A DNA stretch of 64,000 bases from Anticarsia gemmatalis (GCF_050436995.1 NC_134758.1:10850001-10914000); one strand, 5' to 3'; shown: positions 24,165 to 36,812, numbered from the stretch's first letter. A program made the numbers and translations. The notes: a model not told the origin generated them from the sequence alone.

Positions 24165-24345
24165 AAAAAGATATCGTGAAATGTTGTATAAAAATCTGAT
24201 CAGCGCCTCTAGCGGGCAATATAGAAACTATTTATACAGTACATTGAAATGTCAAGCTCTCGATCTACGATGTTACCGACTGAAGTTAATAGCATTACAG
24301 ATTTTTTTACAAAAAATTTCGTTGGCTTCTCGATAGTCGGTAGTC
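24165..24345 (+). mobile_element. CTATCGAGA-family repeat
   Basis: GATCAGCGCCTCTAGCGGGC and AAGCTCTCGATCTACGATGT, followed by CTTCTCGATAGTCGGTAGTC. Confidence 0.7.
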
Positions 24346-24586
24346 ATAGAAAATGTTACCTCCGTTTTATATTTATCGCTCCCTTATTTCCTATACATTT
24401 ACTAAAATAGTAATGTTACTAAAGAGACCGACCGAACGCTTGATGTATCCCAAGTCGGTAATAATTCTACACTTAATTAGTAACGTTGAGTTTGGGACTA
24501 TTACCTTTAAATATATGAGTAGGCTCTACAAATTTCACTGTAGGTAATTGATTGAAGGTATGATTATAAAAATAAGCAGTATTCTT

Positions 24587-24745
24587 TCAGGGCTTCGACT
24601 TGGCTACTAGGCTAGTCAAAACCCCCGCCTACGCCGCCACAAGCGGCCGTGAGGATACACTCGGCGGTTTAGTAGCTATGCCCGCCCTTCTGGCGGGAGA
24701 GTCTCACATAACCCTGCACTCCACCCGGAATGCAGGTGTATGCTT
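24587..24745. other. GC-rich structured island in intron 1
   Basis: A sharp rise in GC within AT-rich flanks. It contains several hairpins: CCCGCC/GGCGGG (24681-24697), GCCGCCACAAGCGGC and TGCACTCCACCCGGAATGCA. No ORF of interest in any frame. It could be a dispersed-repeat end or a structured RNA. Confidence 0.5.
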
Positions 24746-25252
24746 AATGCATTAGCCACGTAAAAGAAAGGCTTGTCAAAAACGCGCAACCGCGAAAGTT
24801 TAGGTGTTGACGACGCTAAACTGCATCATGGATTTTAATGAAATTTCTTACACTGGTAGTTTATAACCTGGATTAACGTGTGTACGGAAGTGTTTAGTTT
24901 CATATTTAAAGCAAACTTTGATATAATGATGATGAACATAATATAGATAACTTATTTCAGATATAATACTAAATTCCCTAAAGCGTATATCTCAGGTCAA
25001 TCGTTCATCGGTCATCAAATTATTCGGTTATTTGGGTCCCGTGATTAAGGGTCGGTGCACACGATCTGATTAACCATTGTACAGTGAATACATTATCGTC
25101 ACGACACAATCACACGACGGATTAACGGAGCACGGATTTAAACTCGCGTTACATTATGTACATAATTACATTCTAATGTTAAGTGTACCGTACTAATTAA
25201 TATTATGATGATTAATTTCGTATTTCCTTTTAATAATAATATACTTTTAAAC

Positions 25253-25360
25253 CCTAACCCGCACTTGGCCAGCGTGGTGGACTTAAGGCCTAACCCCTCC
25301 CTCATTATGGGAGGAGACCCTTGCCCAGCAGTGGGACAGTAATGGGTTAAATTTATTTAT
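25253..25360 (+). mobile_element. SINE family D, 3' end fragment
   Basis: AACCCGCACTTGGCCAGCGT, then GAGGAGACCCTTGCCCAGCA, GTGGGACAGTAATGGGTTAA and a TTTAT-rich tail. 5'-truncated copies like this are the usual form in the window. Confidence 0.8.
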
Positions 25361-25927
25361 TTTATTTATTATACTTTTAAACAGCAACTCGTGAACTAAC
25401 ATAGAAACGTATCTCAGTTAACAATTTATTTGAAAGCCACTATGCTTTGCATTATTTCTCTCTTAGAAAAAAGTGATTTAACACGTTACGTAAAAGCAGC
25501 AAACTACTTAGTTCAGAGAAGTTTATGGTACCGCATTAAAGTATTTCTCTCGATAAAAGGTGTAAATCCAGGTTATAAACTGTCTGCGCACAAAATTTCA
25601 TCAAAATCAGTTAAGTTGTTTTGACGTCTTTTAGTAACAAATATACGAACTTTCTTATTCATCAAATTAGTAAGAATTAAAATACAAGTATTTTGTGTAC
25701 TTGTTATTTTTCTTACAATGAATAGAGAAAGTAATACATAGTTACGCTCCTTTACACCCACTGAATATGAAATATTGTCGGACTAGAAACTAATTTGAAC
25801 TTCTTACTATGCTTTGCGGGGTACTTCAATGCTTTGTGTAAAGGTCAAACCAGCTCATATTTTAATATTCAATGAAAACTTTAATTATTGTTAAATTTGA
25901 ATTAAATATCGTTATTTTGCATTTCAA

Positions 25928-26045
25928 AGACCCCAACCCGCACTTAGCCAGCGTGGTGGACTAAAGGCCTAACCCCTCTCCCTCGGTTGGGAGGAGACCC
26001 TTGCCCTGCAGTGGGACAGTAAAGGGTTATTCAAAAATTTTTTTA
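25928..26045 (+). mobile_element. SINE family D, 3' end fragment
   Basis: Same 3' end as 25253-25360 and only about 0.6 kb away in the same orientation: CAACCCGCACTTAGCCAGCG to GTGGGACAGTAAAGGGTTAT. Confidence 0.8.
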
Positions 26046-27124
26046 TTAATAATAATTAATCGAAACTCATAGAAAGGTAAATCGATACCAATGTTTTCAA
26101 TTAGTTGATTTTCAGTAAATTTTATTTCCACAGTATTTAATTTTGTGATAGCACCAAAAACTGCCAGTAAAATAAAACTATTGCAATACACAGAAAAGCC
26201 TGTAATATCAGGCGATAGAACGGAAACGTTTTATACCAAAATTGAGTTGGGCGAAAACGCACGACGGGTGCCTACGTACCTGAGGGTGCGGAAAATACTG
26301 ATAACAAACCATTTTCCTTCCGAGAGCGGCTGAAAAAACATACAGATAACAGACTGAGGTTTTTACGTAATCGCTGGAAGGCTGACACGTTTTTTATATA
26401 GCAGATTGTTTCAAAGTTTATGTACTTTAGGTACCCTTTTATGTAAATATGTTAGAAAATAATATTACTAAAAAGATCCTCTGTTGCTGCCTTCTGTCTG
26501 AAATATTGTATCAATTTTCATGCAGTTTATTTTTTAACAATGCTTTTCACAGTGTATATTCGTAACGATGTACAATAAACTCAAAATACCACTAATCAGA
26601 TTTCCGTGAATGTACGAACTGTAGAATTCATTAAAGTTTTGTGTAATATAACTGAAATAAAACGATGCTACTGAGTTTTTTTTTAAATAATGGTCGGTTT
26701 CTAAGTAAAGGGAAAAATACTATTAAAATCTTATAAAGGAACTAAATCCTTAATAACCACTCTCATTGTCATGACATCTTGTTACAATACTTACTCAGCT
26801 AAAATCCGAAACAGATCCGACCCAAAGTACCAACACAAAAGAATTCACCCACTTATTTATTTACAAAAATGATGAAACAAGCCCCCATATAATTGCCTAC
26901 AGCCTTCAGGCTTTACACAAGACGAATAAAGCCTTAACAAGATACTAAGATATTGTTAAAAACTTTTTGTTCCCAGTTTTAGTTAAAAATTCTGTTCGTG
27001 CAATAACTCTTCGTTCTAGAGATTCAAATTATAAAAATACTAGCTGCTGCCCGTGACTTCGTCTGCATGGCCTTTAGATTTCCTATTCTTATAACATTTT
27101 TATTTTCTGTAGCGTTATTCTCTA
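26046..27124. other. No recognised feature (intron 1)
   Basis: AT-rich. A short antisense Helitron-like end (ACTAGCTGCTGCCCGTGACT) lies at about 27041-27075. Confidence 0.45.
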
Positions 27125-27230
27125 TGGTCGGTACCATAGACCATCGATTGTTTGACATTCAAAATGTACTATATACATTTTTCCAACAGCGCCTAAGAGG
27201 CGCTAATCAGATTTTAAACAAAATTTGTGA
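27125..27230 (-). mobile_element. CTATCGAGA-family repeat, diverged
   Basis: TTGTTTGACATTCAAAATGT and ACAGCGCCTAAGAGGCGCTA on the plus strand. Confidence 0.6.
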
Positions 27231-27261
27231 ATAGCTTACAGTGATTTATTTATCATCATTA

Positions 27262-27690
27262 CATAGTATAAAGCAAAGTCGCTTCCCGCGTCAGTCCCTA
27301 TGTCTGTATGTATGCTTACATCTTTAAAACTACCCAACAAATCTTGATGCGGTTTTTTCTAGTAGATAGGATGATTTAAAAGAAAGGTTCATGTGTATTT
27401 TTTTTTTTGTAAAATATCAGTTTTTTTTTAGTTCACTGCCTCCGTGGCGTAGTGGTTAGGGTCACCACGCCGCTACGATTGCGTCAAGAGGTCGTGACTC
27501 GTGGGTCTAATTCCTACACGGAACAATTATTTGTGCGATCCACAAATAATTGTTTCGGGTCTGGTTGTCCTTTGTATCCGTTGTTTGTATGTTTGTAAAA
27601 GTCCCCGCGACACAAAAGCAATTCTTAGTGCGGGAGTTGTTTAAAAAAAAAGGTTGAAGCCGGGACGGGCCGCTAGTATTTATATAGATA
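27262..27690 (+). mobile_element. Helitron-like fragment interrupted by a SINE
   Basis: ATAGTATAAAGCAAAGTCGC, TCTGTATGTATGCTTACATC and AAATCTTGATGCGGTTTTTT precede the family A SINE. GAAGCCGGGACGGGCCGCTA and GTATTTATATAGATATAAG follow it. The SINE is therefore younger than the host repeat. Confidence 0.65.
27435..27651 (+). mobile_element. tRNA-type SINE family A, copy 2
   Basis: ACTGCCTCCGTGGCGTAGTG head, a degenerate B box, TTTGTGCGATCCACAAATAA, CCCCGCGACACAAAAGCAAT and a terminal A run (27643-27651). It interrupts a Helitron-like repeat whose ends lie at about 27262-27410 and 27652-27690. Confidence 0.82.
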
Positions 27691-28141
27691 TAAGAATTCT
27701 ACTTGATTTCGTCTTGTATTCATTGGTCTCTCTTGTTTTATGAAAGTACTAAGTGCTGTTCGCGACTCAGTTCGTAACAATCTAATTATTCTTGTTTTCT
27801 TTAGAGCTTTTCTTTTGTTATGAAATATGTCATATTGCTGATGTTTCTTGAACGATCTTGTCGGTATTTTTATATTCTGTTTAAAGTGGAATCTAATGAA
27901 GTACTATTGTTTTTCTCATTTGTTCTCAACTAGGTTAAGAGTATTGTACTATCTCAAGTATTTACAGAACAATCAAAGTGTCTTTATTATACTTTGCATT
28001 GTCCTCGGAGGTTCGATTGCCGTACACTACAGTAATATACAAATGTTACCCTCTATGGCACATTATTTAAACGAAAAATAAAGATGAACTGTAAAAAGGC
28101 ATAATCTTGTTAAAAATCTTTATTAGCAAGATTTTCTACAG

Positions 28142-28263
28142 TCAGTCTCGACTATCGAGAGTTTGACATTCAAATTGTACTACGAAAATAGTTTCTACAA
28201 TGCCCGCTAGAGGCGCTGATCAGGTAATCATTTAAATTCCTTCATAGCTAACCGGTTGTCGAT
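28142..28263 (-). mobile_element. CTATCGAGA-family repeat
   Basis: The plus strand reads TCGACTATCGAGAGTTTGAC, GCCCGCTAGAGGCGCTGATC and CTAACCGGTTGTCGATAG. It abuts a 5S-derived SINE. Confidence 0.72.
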
Positions 28264-28463
28264 AGGAGATCCGTGGGTTAAGCAACCTTGGCGTAGATAT
28301 TCAATTGATGGGTGGCCGCATAGTGATATTTGAACTGAGCGTCTCCGTGCTTCGGAGGGCACGTTGAAAGTCCCGGTTGTAGTCAATAAGATAACAGTCG
28401 TTAAACCATGTCAGAGGCCTTCGAGTGACTTAAACAACTTTGAAATTAGTGCCCACTGATCAA
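28264..28463 (+). mobile_element. 5S-rRNA-derived SINE, copy 2
   Basis: GTGGGTTAAGCAACCTTGGC and AATTGATGGGTGGCCGCATA, then CTCCGTGCTTCGGAGGGCAC and GATAACAGTCGTTAAACCAT, matching the copy at 10160. It follows directly after an antisense CTATCGAGA-family repeat. Confidence 0.72.
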
Positions 28464-28784
28464 GTCTATCTAATATCTACAATAATGCTTTTTATTATTA
28501 AGTAACAACCCAAACTAACTGACACGTAACCTTCAACCAAATAAACCGTTAGGTAAGGTGTATCCAGTATCCTTATTAAGTTGCGTGTCACATTCAAGCC
28601 CGGCCCGGGAGCCGAACCCGACGTATTACAGAAAAGGGATAATGATTTGTCAGTCACGGAACATCGTCTTAACAGATCACGTATTACTTACTCTATGTAC
28701 CTATTATATACCATGCTCTCTATGTGTCTATACGTTTTAATCTTTATTTATTAAGTGGCTAAGTAACGATATCCGCGCGGATCG

Positions 28785-29100
28785 ATCTCTGAGGTAAGCT
28801 ACGCTTGCCAAAGTGGTTCAGTGGATGAGTACCTATTTTATGCTCCTCCGTGTTTCGGAAGGCACGTTCAATTGTAGGTCCAGGCTGTCGTATTCAAAGT
28901 TATTTGACAATCGATACCAGCAGTCAGAACCTTGAAAATCCGACCAGGCTTACGGAGGGATATTGTGTTATATCCTGTAACTGGGTTGTGGAGGTACGAC
29001 AGACAGTCGCTCCGTGTAAAATACTGGTATTCAGCTGCATCTGGTGAGACTGAAGGCGACACCAAAATAGTTGGAAGAAAGGCTAGGCTGATTTTAGGCT
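28785..29100 (+). mobile_element. SINE3-related element with GGGTTGTGGAGGT tail
   Basis: GAGGTAAGCTACGCTTGCCA and TTCAGTGGATGAGTACC are a degenerate 5S-like head, followed by CTCCGTGTTTCGGAAGGCAC. The tail GTAACTGGGTTGTGGAGGT to AGTTGGAAGAAAGGCTAGGC also occurs alone at 15778, 54470 and, in antisense, 22553. Confidence 0.68.
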
Positions 29101-29682
29101 GAGTTCAAAGACAAAGCGATGTTGGTGGACTTTATGCCCGATTATCCAATCATCCAATCATTTGGATAAGCCATAGTCTATCTTAACATTTACGTGGTAG
29201 GGAGCAATCCTTTCAAATACTCTTAACCTTAGGCTAAAAAGCAAGCTATGCATTGCGCCCACCAAGAAAAATCATAACCCCGGTACTGAGACCTGAAAAA
29301 CGTTTCAAATCATCTACCAAACTCGCCCACCTAAATATTCTCTACAGTAAAATTAATAACAGTTATTCTAGAAACCTATTTATCGTCTGAAAAACACAGC
29401 CAAGACTACCCACTGAAAAGTTAATTTGATATTGTTGTTTTCAAATTTAATTGTACGTACTTGAACAATTAAACAAGCAAAGCAGCAAATATTTCGTAAC
29501 ATTAATTAGCAATGAAACACTAACCTAATATTTAATGTTTACATTTCATAACAGTCCGGAGAAAACAATTTATAATTAATATTTCGAGAATAGCCGAGGA
29601 ACCCTTTAACTTGTAAGTTTCGTCAAGTGAAATAATTACACAATTCGTAACTTTCCTAAGATCCCGTCGTTTTAATTAAAAA

Positions 29683-29947
29683 ACCGGCCAAGTACTAGTC
29701 GGACTGACGCACGAAGGGTTCCGTGCCAAAAAATACATAAAACATACGTTTATTGTATGGGGACCCCTCATAATACATTTTTATTTTTTTTATTTTAGTA
29801 ACTGTTGTTATAGCGGCAACGAAAATACATCATTTTAGCTGTCTAGCTAACACGGTTTATGAGATACATCCTGGAGACAGACAGACAGACAGCGGAGGCT
29901 TAGTAATAGCGTTCCCGTTTTACCTCTTAGGTACGGAACTCTGAAAA
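29683..29947 (+). repeat. CGGCCAAGT...GGTACGGAAC dispersed repeat
   Basis: CCGGCCAAGTACTAGTCGGA, CGCACGAAGGGTTCCGTGCC, CAGACAGACAGCGGAGGCTT and TACGGAACTCTGAAAA. Other copies: 52627-52912(-), 47010-47153, 18815-18982 and 1163-1375(-), with a fragment at 1452-1610. This is a common lepidopteran repeat; class uncertain. Confidence 0.7.
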
Positions 29948-30924
29948 CTGTAGAAAACACACTTTTTTGCGTCAAAAAGTTCCTTTTATATAATTTGGGT
30001 ACTTCGGAAACAATCGAAAAGTTGATATAGAAAATGTAGACTTAAAATTTAATAACTGACTAATAAATTGACTTATTCGAATCAATGAACAACTTTTTGG
30101 CTGAGTTTTCAACTCGAAACTAATTATTTTGGATCTTTTTCGTTTCAAGGGTTAACTTGTTATGATCAATTTAGTTGAGAAAAGGATGGTTTCAAATTAT
30201 TCGTCAGGTACTTTTAATATCTTACTTGTATTAAACAAGTTTTCTTTCAAATGTAATAAAGGTTATTAGTTATTTATATGACTCGTTGATAAGTGCATGA
30301 ATACAACCTTAACGTAGACTATTTATTGTACTACAATTGTTTAATAAATTATATATTATGGAAATAAAAAGGGGTTTAGACAGAGTTGACGGATAATAGA
30401 GATGAGTAGAAGAAAAGATAATGTTGTGCCGACCCAACTTAATATTGGAAAAAGGCAAGACAAGATTTTAAACAGTTATAAACTTGTCTTGATAGGATTT
30501 CGAGGAAAAATGAATTCTAGCATGTTATTGACAACGAACTATCATCTTACTGGAGTTAATTGAATCTTCAATTAAATAAAACACTGCAAAAACAGTTTCA
30601 AACAATATTTTTGCTTACCTATAGCTAAGATGAGATGCCTAGTAACAAATAAAACTGACTAAACCTAGAAGCGCACGTGACGCGGGAACATCTGAGATTG
30701 GGGCTATAAAACACGCGGAGAGCTCATGAGATAACACGTAATGGAGATGTAGGTGCCTTCACTGATCTACATCTGTTGTTTATTGGTCTTTTTTGTGCTG
30801 CTTTTAAAACAGAAAGTAGCTTTAAAAAAGTATACTGTGTGGTGTATCGTACGCTTGGGGAAGGAATCGGGGAAGGCGATAATTTTAAATTATTTGAAAA
30901 GAAACTGTCCAAAAGGTTTGTTAA

Positions 30925-31142
30925 CTAAATTAAACATATACAACTCAAAGGTATCTGCCCAAAACACTGGACGGATCGGGTGAAATCTGGCATGCAGGTA
31001 GATGCTATAACGCAGGCATCCGTTAAGAAAGGATTTCGATCAATTCTACCCCCAAAGGGATAAAATAGGGGATGAAAGTTTGTATGAAAATTCTATTCTA
31101 AGTCACAAACCACCGGGAAGAAGTCGCGGGCAAAAGCTCGTT
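30925..31142 (+). mobile_element. Helitron-like repeat ending GAAGTCGCGGGCAAAAGCT
   Basis: GGACGGATCGGGTGAAATCT, GGCATGCAGGTAGATGCTAT, TTTGTATGAAAATTCTATTC and GAAGTCGCGGGCAAAAGCTC. The same family occurs at 51800-52013. No coding capacity. Confidence 0.62.
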
Positions 31143-31403
31143 GGTAATATTTTTAATAACGATTTTAATTTACCCCATGACAGGGTTTCAAAATGGCAAC
31201 TACAAACAATATTGTACAAAAGTATTTTTTTGTAGAATACTCAAAACTAATTCTCACTACTGCAACGGTAAGCAATGCATATTAATGAGTGTGACGATAG
31301 TTTGTTTAAAGTTTTCTTGCTGCTAGTAAACTTATATAAAATTAACTGTGCTAGAACTCCACTTAACTTACTGTAATCTCGCCGATCTAACAGCCTCACA
31401 CTC

Positions 31404-31643
31404 GTGCCGTTGACAGCGGAAAATTCAATCAGCGATCCTGAGACATACGACCCACATGCCGCTTCGCTGAGTTTTTCGCACCAGATTAAAGGTGATCCTA
31501 TATTTAGTGTTAGCGGATTACTTTCTAAACGAAGGGAAATATCACGTGTGAGAAATAAGCCGGAGATACGCCTCTTGTTTGAACAGGCTCTTACGCAAAT
31601 GGTGATGTTAAACCCAGTTTACAACACGCCCACAGGTTGGTAA
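31404..31643 (+). CDS. Unassigned open frame, 79 codons, doubtful
   Basis: An open frame in slightly GC-richer sequence that runs up to the edge of the repeat at 31640. Soluble, charged composition (IKGDPIFSVSGLLSKRREIS). No family recognised. It may be a remnant of a larger mobile element or chance. Confidence 0.12.
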   Translation: MPLTAENSISDPETYDPHAASLSFSHQIKGDPIFSVSGLLSKRREISRVRNKPEIRLLFEQALTQMVMLNPVYNTPTGW

Positions 31644-31915
31644 ACGATCTGTGAGGTACGCAATCCGTGCTGGGTGTTTGAAATGAGCTTTATCCGACCT
31701 GCAATTGACCAGAGTGGCGGGTTAGAGCTTACTTATAGTCATTTCAAAAGAGACGTAGGATCATAATGCACTGAGATTAGTTTATAGTCGATGATCCAGT
31801 TTTCAATTGAGACAGTTTTGCGGTAGTTGTGCCCGGTAAATGGCAATAGGCTCGCCTCTTATGACGTGAGACTGAAACGTGGGTGTATTTCACTGCCTAA
31901 ACCTTTGGGTATAAC
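31640..31915 (+). mobile_element. Dispersed repeat with AAATGGCAATAGGCTCGCC, copy 2
   Basis: AACGATCTGTGAGGTACGCA head, similar to the 5S-derived SINE entry sequence at 10200, and TGCCCGGTAAATGGCAATAG later. It shares its second half with 19907-20175. Confidence 0.55.
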
Positions 31916-32317
31916 AGACGTGATATTTTGTATGTTTTGTGTTGGTTAAACAAAAATATTTTCCTTGCCAGTCGATAAGCTAAAATCAGACTTTCTTTAC
32001 TTGAACAAAAGGGCAAACAAATCGAGTTTCGTTTCGTTTCTGTCATTAGGGTATTTTTGGGGTTGTAAATAAATATTGACGCTATAAACAAACAAGGAAC
32101 ATTTTGTCGTTGGCGTAATATTTCATAATGATAAATGATTGGTGGATTGTAAATAACGTTGAATGACATTACGAATCAGCCCTGTGATTGTCTAACATTT
32201 AGGCATGCCCAAATGGTTTTTCACAAATCGATAGACACGAAACAAAAAACTTTAAATATATTTTTAAACTAGTGTTTCTTTTATCATTATCATTAGCAAT
32301 CTTCGATGTCTTGAAAA

Positions 32318-32462
32318 GTAGTCAGGTGTGAAGTACTGGTCACCGGCGGTCCTGTATGACAACATGTACGGATATGAGCGAGGCAATGTAGGTTTGTAAG
32401 GATCGTACCAAGTGGCATTCTAAGGTCTCTACCTACATGATAAAAAACCGTGGTAATATGTA
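32318..32462 (+). repeat. GGATCGTACCAAGTAGCG repeat copy
   Basis: CACCGGCGGTCCTGTATGAC, GTAAGGATCGTACCAAGTGG and TCTCTACCTACATGAT. Closest to 16700-16848. Confidence 0.62.
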
Positions 32463-33015
32463 TTTATTCATTTAATTATGTTTACGTTCCTTGCCATACA
32501 TACATAAAACCATTATTTTTCCGAAAGCTATCCCTTTTTAAGCTGAAACCAAAAAACATTATCACTCTTACAAACTTTTGCTGCTTCATTCGCATCCGTG
32601 CATCTTGTCATATAGGACCATTAGTAATGAGCACTGCTAGTTGTTTACCATTCCCAAAATATAACATCAAAAGGAACACAATCTTATACATAAAGCATTT
32701 CAAAATTCAAGTCCTTCCGAAACAAAATTTTGGGTCCATCAGTGCATGAAATATAAAATACATACCCTGCTACCGCTCTCTACTGGCAAAAGCAGACATC
32801 TGAAGGTTTGCATACAATTTTGTAAGTCATCATAACATTATCTTACGGATGGTTAATCTTGACTCTTGAAGACAAGGAGGGGGCGTTTGTTCAATGTTTA
32901 GTCCTCGACAATGTATAGGCTTAACTGTTTAAAATTATTGTAGGGAGGCTGTTGCAAGTAGGCACTTTGAAGAATAAAAGCCTGGTTAGGAGTACTTATT
33001 ATGCTTGCTTTAAAG

Positions 33016-33220
33016 CTGCTTCCGTGGCGCAGTGGTTAAAGTCACCACGCCACTACCTTCGTGTCGGGAAGTCGTGAGTTCGATTTCCACACAGATCAAT
33101 TATTTGTGAGATCCACAAATAGTTATTTCGACAGTTGTACTTTGTGTCCGTTGTTTGTATGTTTATTAAAATCCCCGCGACACAGGAGCAATTCTTATTG
33201 CGAGAGTGGTTTAAAAACAA
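33016..33220 (+). mobile_element. tRNA-type SINE family A, copy 3
   Basis: Same organisation as the copy at 27435: TCCGTGGCGCAGTGGTTAAA head, GAGTTCGATTTCCACAC B box, GTGAGATCCACAAATAG, CCCCGCGACACAGGAGCAAT and a short A-rich end. Confidence 0.8.
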
Positions 33221-33954
33221 ATCAACCTTTTCCTTTTTTCCACTGCGTTATAATTAAACTATAAAAATGGCTATAAAAGGCCGTTGCTCTGCAAAAACAT
33301 TACCATATTCAACGCCAATATAAAACAACTCTATCAATACAGATTTACCACAAATATAATATAACAAACTGTAACGGAAATGGAAACTTCGACCCTAAAA
33401 CGTCTACATAAACCATGGTATCGGTTAACCCTTGGTAAGTTTATCGTTATATTTATGGTTTGCGCGTATCTCGCGTGACCAAACGTCGATAAATCATAAT
33501 TGACTTATCTGCGGTTACCGATCGATTATTGAACCCGTGTAGCTTCACGCTTGTTTACCGTGGTTTAGGAGGAATGTGAAAAACAGAATAATTAGGACGC
33601 TAATATCGTCTTTACGGTTCGATGACCGTGTGTAATTCAATTCATCATTTTATAAGATGTATATCTGTATTGTGTATTTCTGATGTATGACGTACTGTTT
33701 AAATTACTCAGTTTATTTTACAATTAAATTATTTTTACTTATTTATAGTCTGCACAATTTATTACTATTTAATATACATCAAAAGAGCTAAAGTGGTCTG
33801 GAATTATTCCTCCTACCGAAGACAAAATTCATGCCTTATGGTTCGATAACATGACTTGTGCCCTTCTAAAAACCACTCATTACCTCAAAAAAAGATAGTA
33901 TTACTCAGAAATGACTAACGCGCTAACACCAGCATAGAGCAGCAGCCAATTATT

Positions 33955-34055
33955 ATACATTTGACATTTGAAATGTACTGCCAAAATAGTTACTACGACG
34001 CCCGTTACATGCGCTTATCAAATTATCAAACAAAATGTCACGATAGCTTGCCAGT
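33955..34055 (-). mobile_element. CTATCGAGA-family repeat, diverged
   Basis: TGACATTTGAAATGTACTGC, ACGACGCCCGTTACATGCGC and CACGATAGCTTGCC on the plus strand. Confidence 0.6.
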
Positions 34056-36320
34056 TTCTTTAATTGATAAGGATCGTGTTACAAAACCGAGCACGTATCT
34101 CGACAAACGTCATACTGTCAAACTGTGACGTCATCACAACATTTAATTTAACTTGTCCAACTCGATGTTTCTTTCCGCGGTAAATTAGATACAAGTTGAA
34201 CCCTTTTCGATCACGAGTCGGGCTCGTCTCATGAGGATGCGCCATGACACCTCGCTGATTGTGTGTGTGACTTGAATTTTGTGTTTCCTAATTTTGACTG
34301 ACTTATATACCAACTAGCGTTGAGAGCAGGCTTTGGCTGACTTTTTTGTTTGACGAGACTTTGTGTTACCTGATTTCGGCTAATATGCTAATTGCAGATG
34401 AATATTTTTTACAAAAAGTATTTTTCTAAAACTTTCTAATCTTCGTTATCATTCTTTTAGAGATCTGCCCTGTATTTAATACAGACACATAATTAATTTA
34501 ACTCTACCAGAACATGTTTACTAGAGGTGCAATTCTTATTAAAACTTAAATACGCACAAACCTCCTATACCCGATGCTATATTACTCATAAGCTACACAT
34601 ACTAAAGTTAATGAGAACGTTTGTTTTATGTTGCTCACAATAAAACGATTGAATCAATTTCTGTAAAATTTGATACACAGACCTTTAACCCTTATAAACT
34701 CAAATACTACTTTTTCACTCGAAAACATTTCTACTCGAGGTCAGAGGCAAGAGTTAGTCATATTTCCAAACCGTCAATCATGCGTTAACTGTTGCTCTTT
34801 TGAACTTTTTACAATCTCGCAGGAATGCAATCACGATGCCAATACATCAAAGGCATATGTCATTTGAACGATAAATCAAACTAGCGTCCCGTGTGATACG
34901 TGAAGTGCACGTGATCTATCACTAGATGTCGCTGTGTGGAGATGTGGCCGCCATTTGCATTTAATGACTGACATTTATGAGCTGGACGTTTAACGGTGGG
35001 TGAGAGATATTTATTTCACGTAATATAGGGTATATGACGGTTTTATTTGTTCAATTTAGGCGCTATTTTGCTTAGAGTATATATATGAAATGTTTGGGAC
35101 TGTGGGTACTATATTATAGGTAAAACCAGATAGTACCTAAATAGTAACGTATAAAAAAAATGTGATTATTATAAATGAAATTATTTTGAATTTGTTCATA
35201 TGAAACTTATACAAAAAGGGGACTTTAAACTTTATAATGTTTTTACTTGCCTATTACTATCTTAATTAATACCGATTTTTGCGCTAGCAAAAAGCTACTC
35301 ACTCAAACTTTGTAATCGTACGAGAGCTATCCCGTACAGTTACAAGGTTTCACCTCCCAAATCAAAAGCTTAAGGGTTAGTTTTGAAAAGAAGTTAGCGT
35401 TTAAATAAATTAAGTCTCTCCTCTCCAAGTCTCAGGGGTCTCTAAACCTTGGAATCTAAAACTTTTAATTTATACAGAAGTAATTAAAAGAAGATACAGC
35501 AGCTATAAATTTATTTGTCCCTTTTGGTTTCATTGAAGCTTCAAACTGATTTATACATAAAATTTTACAGTTGGTAAATAAAGTGTAAATTTAGATTATT
35601 TTAATGTTGTACTTAAATAATATATCATTGTACATATCAAAAATATTAAAATGCAGAAGTATAGATTTTAATGTTTCAGGTTATGCCCTTTGAACCGTTT
35701 AGATATAGTCCCTATTTCAATAAAAAAAAGTTAAGTCTACTGTTCAGTTAATAGTGCCCGATTGACTTTATAATATTGATAGTCTCCCACACATTTTTAC
35801 ATCAAAAGCGTCAATAATATTTCTCCAATATGTTTATTATAAAAATGAAAAAAGAGACCCTACTTTAGCTCCAGTAAAATAAATATTATTCCACAACTAA
35901 AACAATAACAAAATCTAGTGATCTCCTCCACCATAAAAAGCTCAGGTATTCAATTCACGTGTACAAATAAGGTATACTTGAGCTAGTATGGTATGGGACT
36001 ATGGGTAATAAATCACATGTGCGGCCACATCGCTTGCGTCGCTACAACGACGGGCCTTCGCGTCATGTGTCACCGGTCAGCGCCTGCTGCTTACTACATA
36101 CACTCACTTTATATTCACTTTAGTTTACAAAATTTTACTAAATATTAAAGAAAATTTATTTATTTATGTATTCATAACAAGTTTAAATTGTGTTAAATGT
36201 TTTGTACAAATACGTGATGAAAATAAAGACAATAGGTACAATAAATTTGTTGTAAATAATAAAGAACTTAAATACCGTTACTGCAACAAATTGTATTCTT
36301 GTCCGCATTACTCTCAGTAC
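34056..36320. other. Repeat-poor intron block upstream of the LINE
   Basis: Almost free of recognised repeats. Two GC-richer patches at 34880-35000 (ATGTCGCTGTGTGGAGATGT) and 36015-36095 (GGCCACATCGCTTGCGTCGC) could be conserved regulatory sequence. No ORF or exon recognised. Confidence 0.4.
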
Positions 36321-36325
36321 ATAAT

Positions 36326-36356
<31 letters not shown>

Positions 36357-36362
36357 TTTTAT
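36321..36362 (-). repeat. (AAAT)n 3' tail of the LINE
   Basis: The plus strand reads AATTTATTTATTTATTTATT and onward, about ten TTTA units. On the minus strand this is an (AAAT)n tail directly downstream of the LINE 3' UTR. Simple tandem tails instead of poly(A) are usual for the CR1 group. Confidence 0.75.
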
Positions 36363-36760
36363 TTATCAAATTAGTATACATACAAAAAATGTTTGCGGCG
36401 GTCCCTGCACTAAGCTCGTGGCTTGTATCGCAGGGGCCAGATAATACATTTGTGCATAGAAGACTATTAACAGTATGCGCAATCCGGTTCAAAAGGATTA
36501 CTTAAAAGTATAATTACGTACATTAGTGACTAAAAATTATGTTGTACATATTTTAAAAATTAAACTCTGTTATAAAATGTCAGCTTAAATAAAAGAAAAA
36601 AACAGAATACTTATAAAATTACTTATAAAATTAAAACAGTAAAACAAAACAGTGTTCTTATATTATATGCTTAGATAATCATATTAGCAACAGGTAAGTA
36701 TTATATAATTGTATTTTTGAGTACCTTAGAGTAGTAGTATAATTAAAAATTATGAGTGGT

Positions 36761-36769
36761 ATGTATGTA

Positions 36770-36811
<42 letters not shown>

Positions 36812-36812
36812 T

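Noticed and set aside
29880..29895. GACA tandem (GACAGACAGACAGAC) as an independent microsatellite
   Set aside because: It is a constant part of the GGTACGGAAC dispersed repeat and recurs in its other copies.
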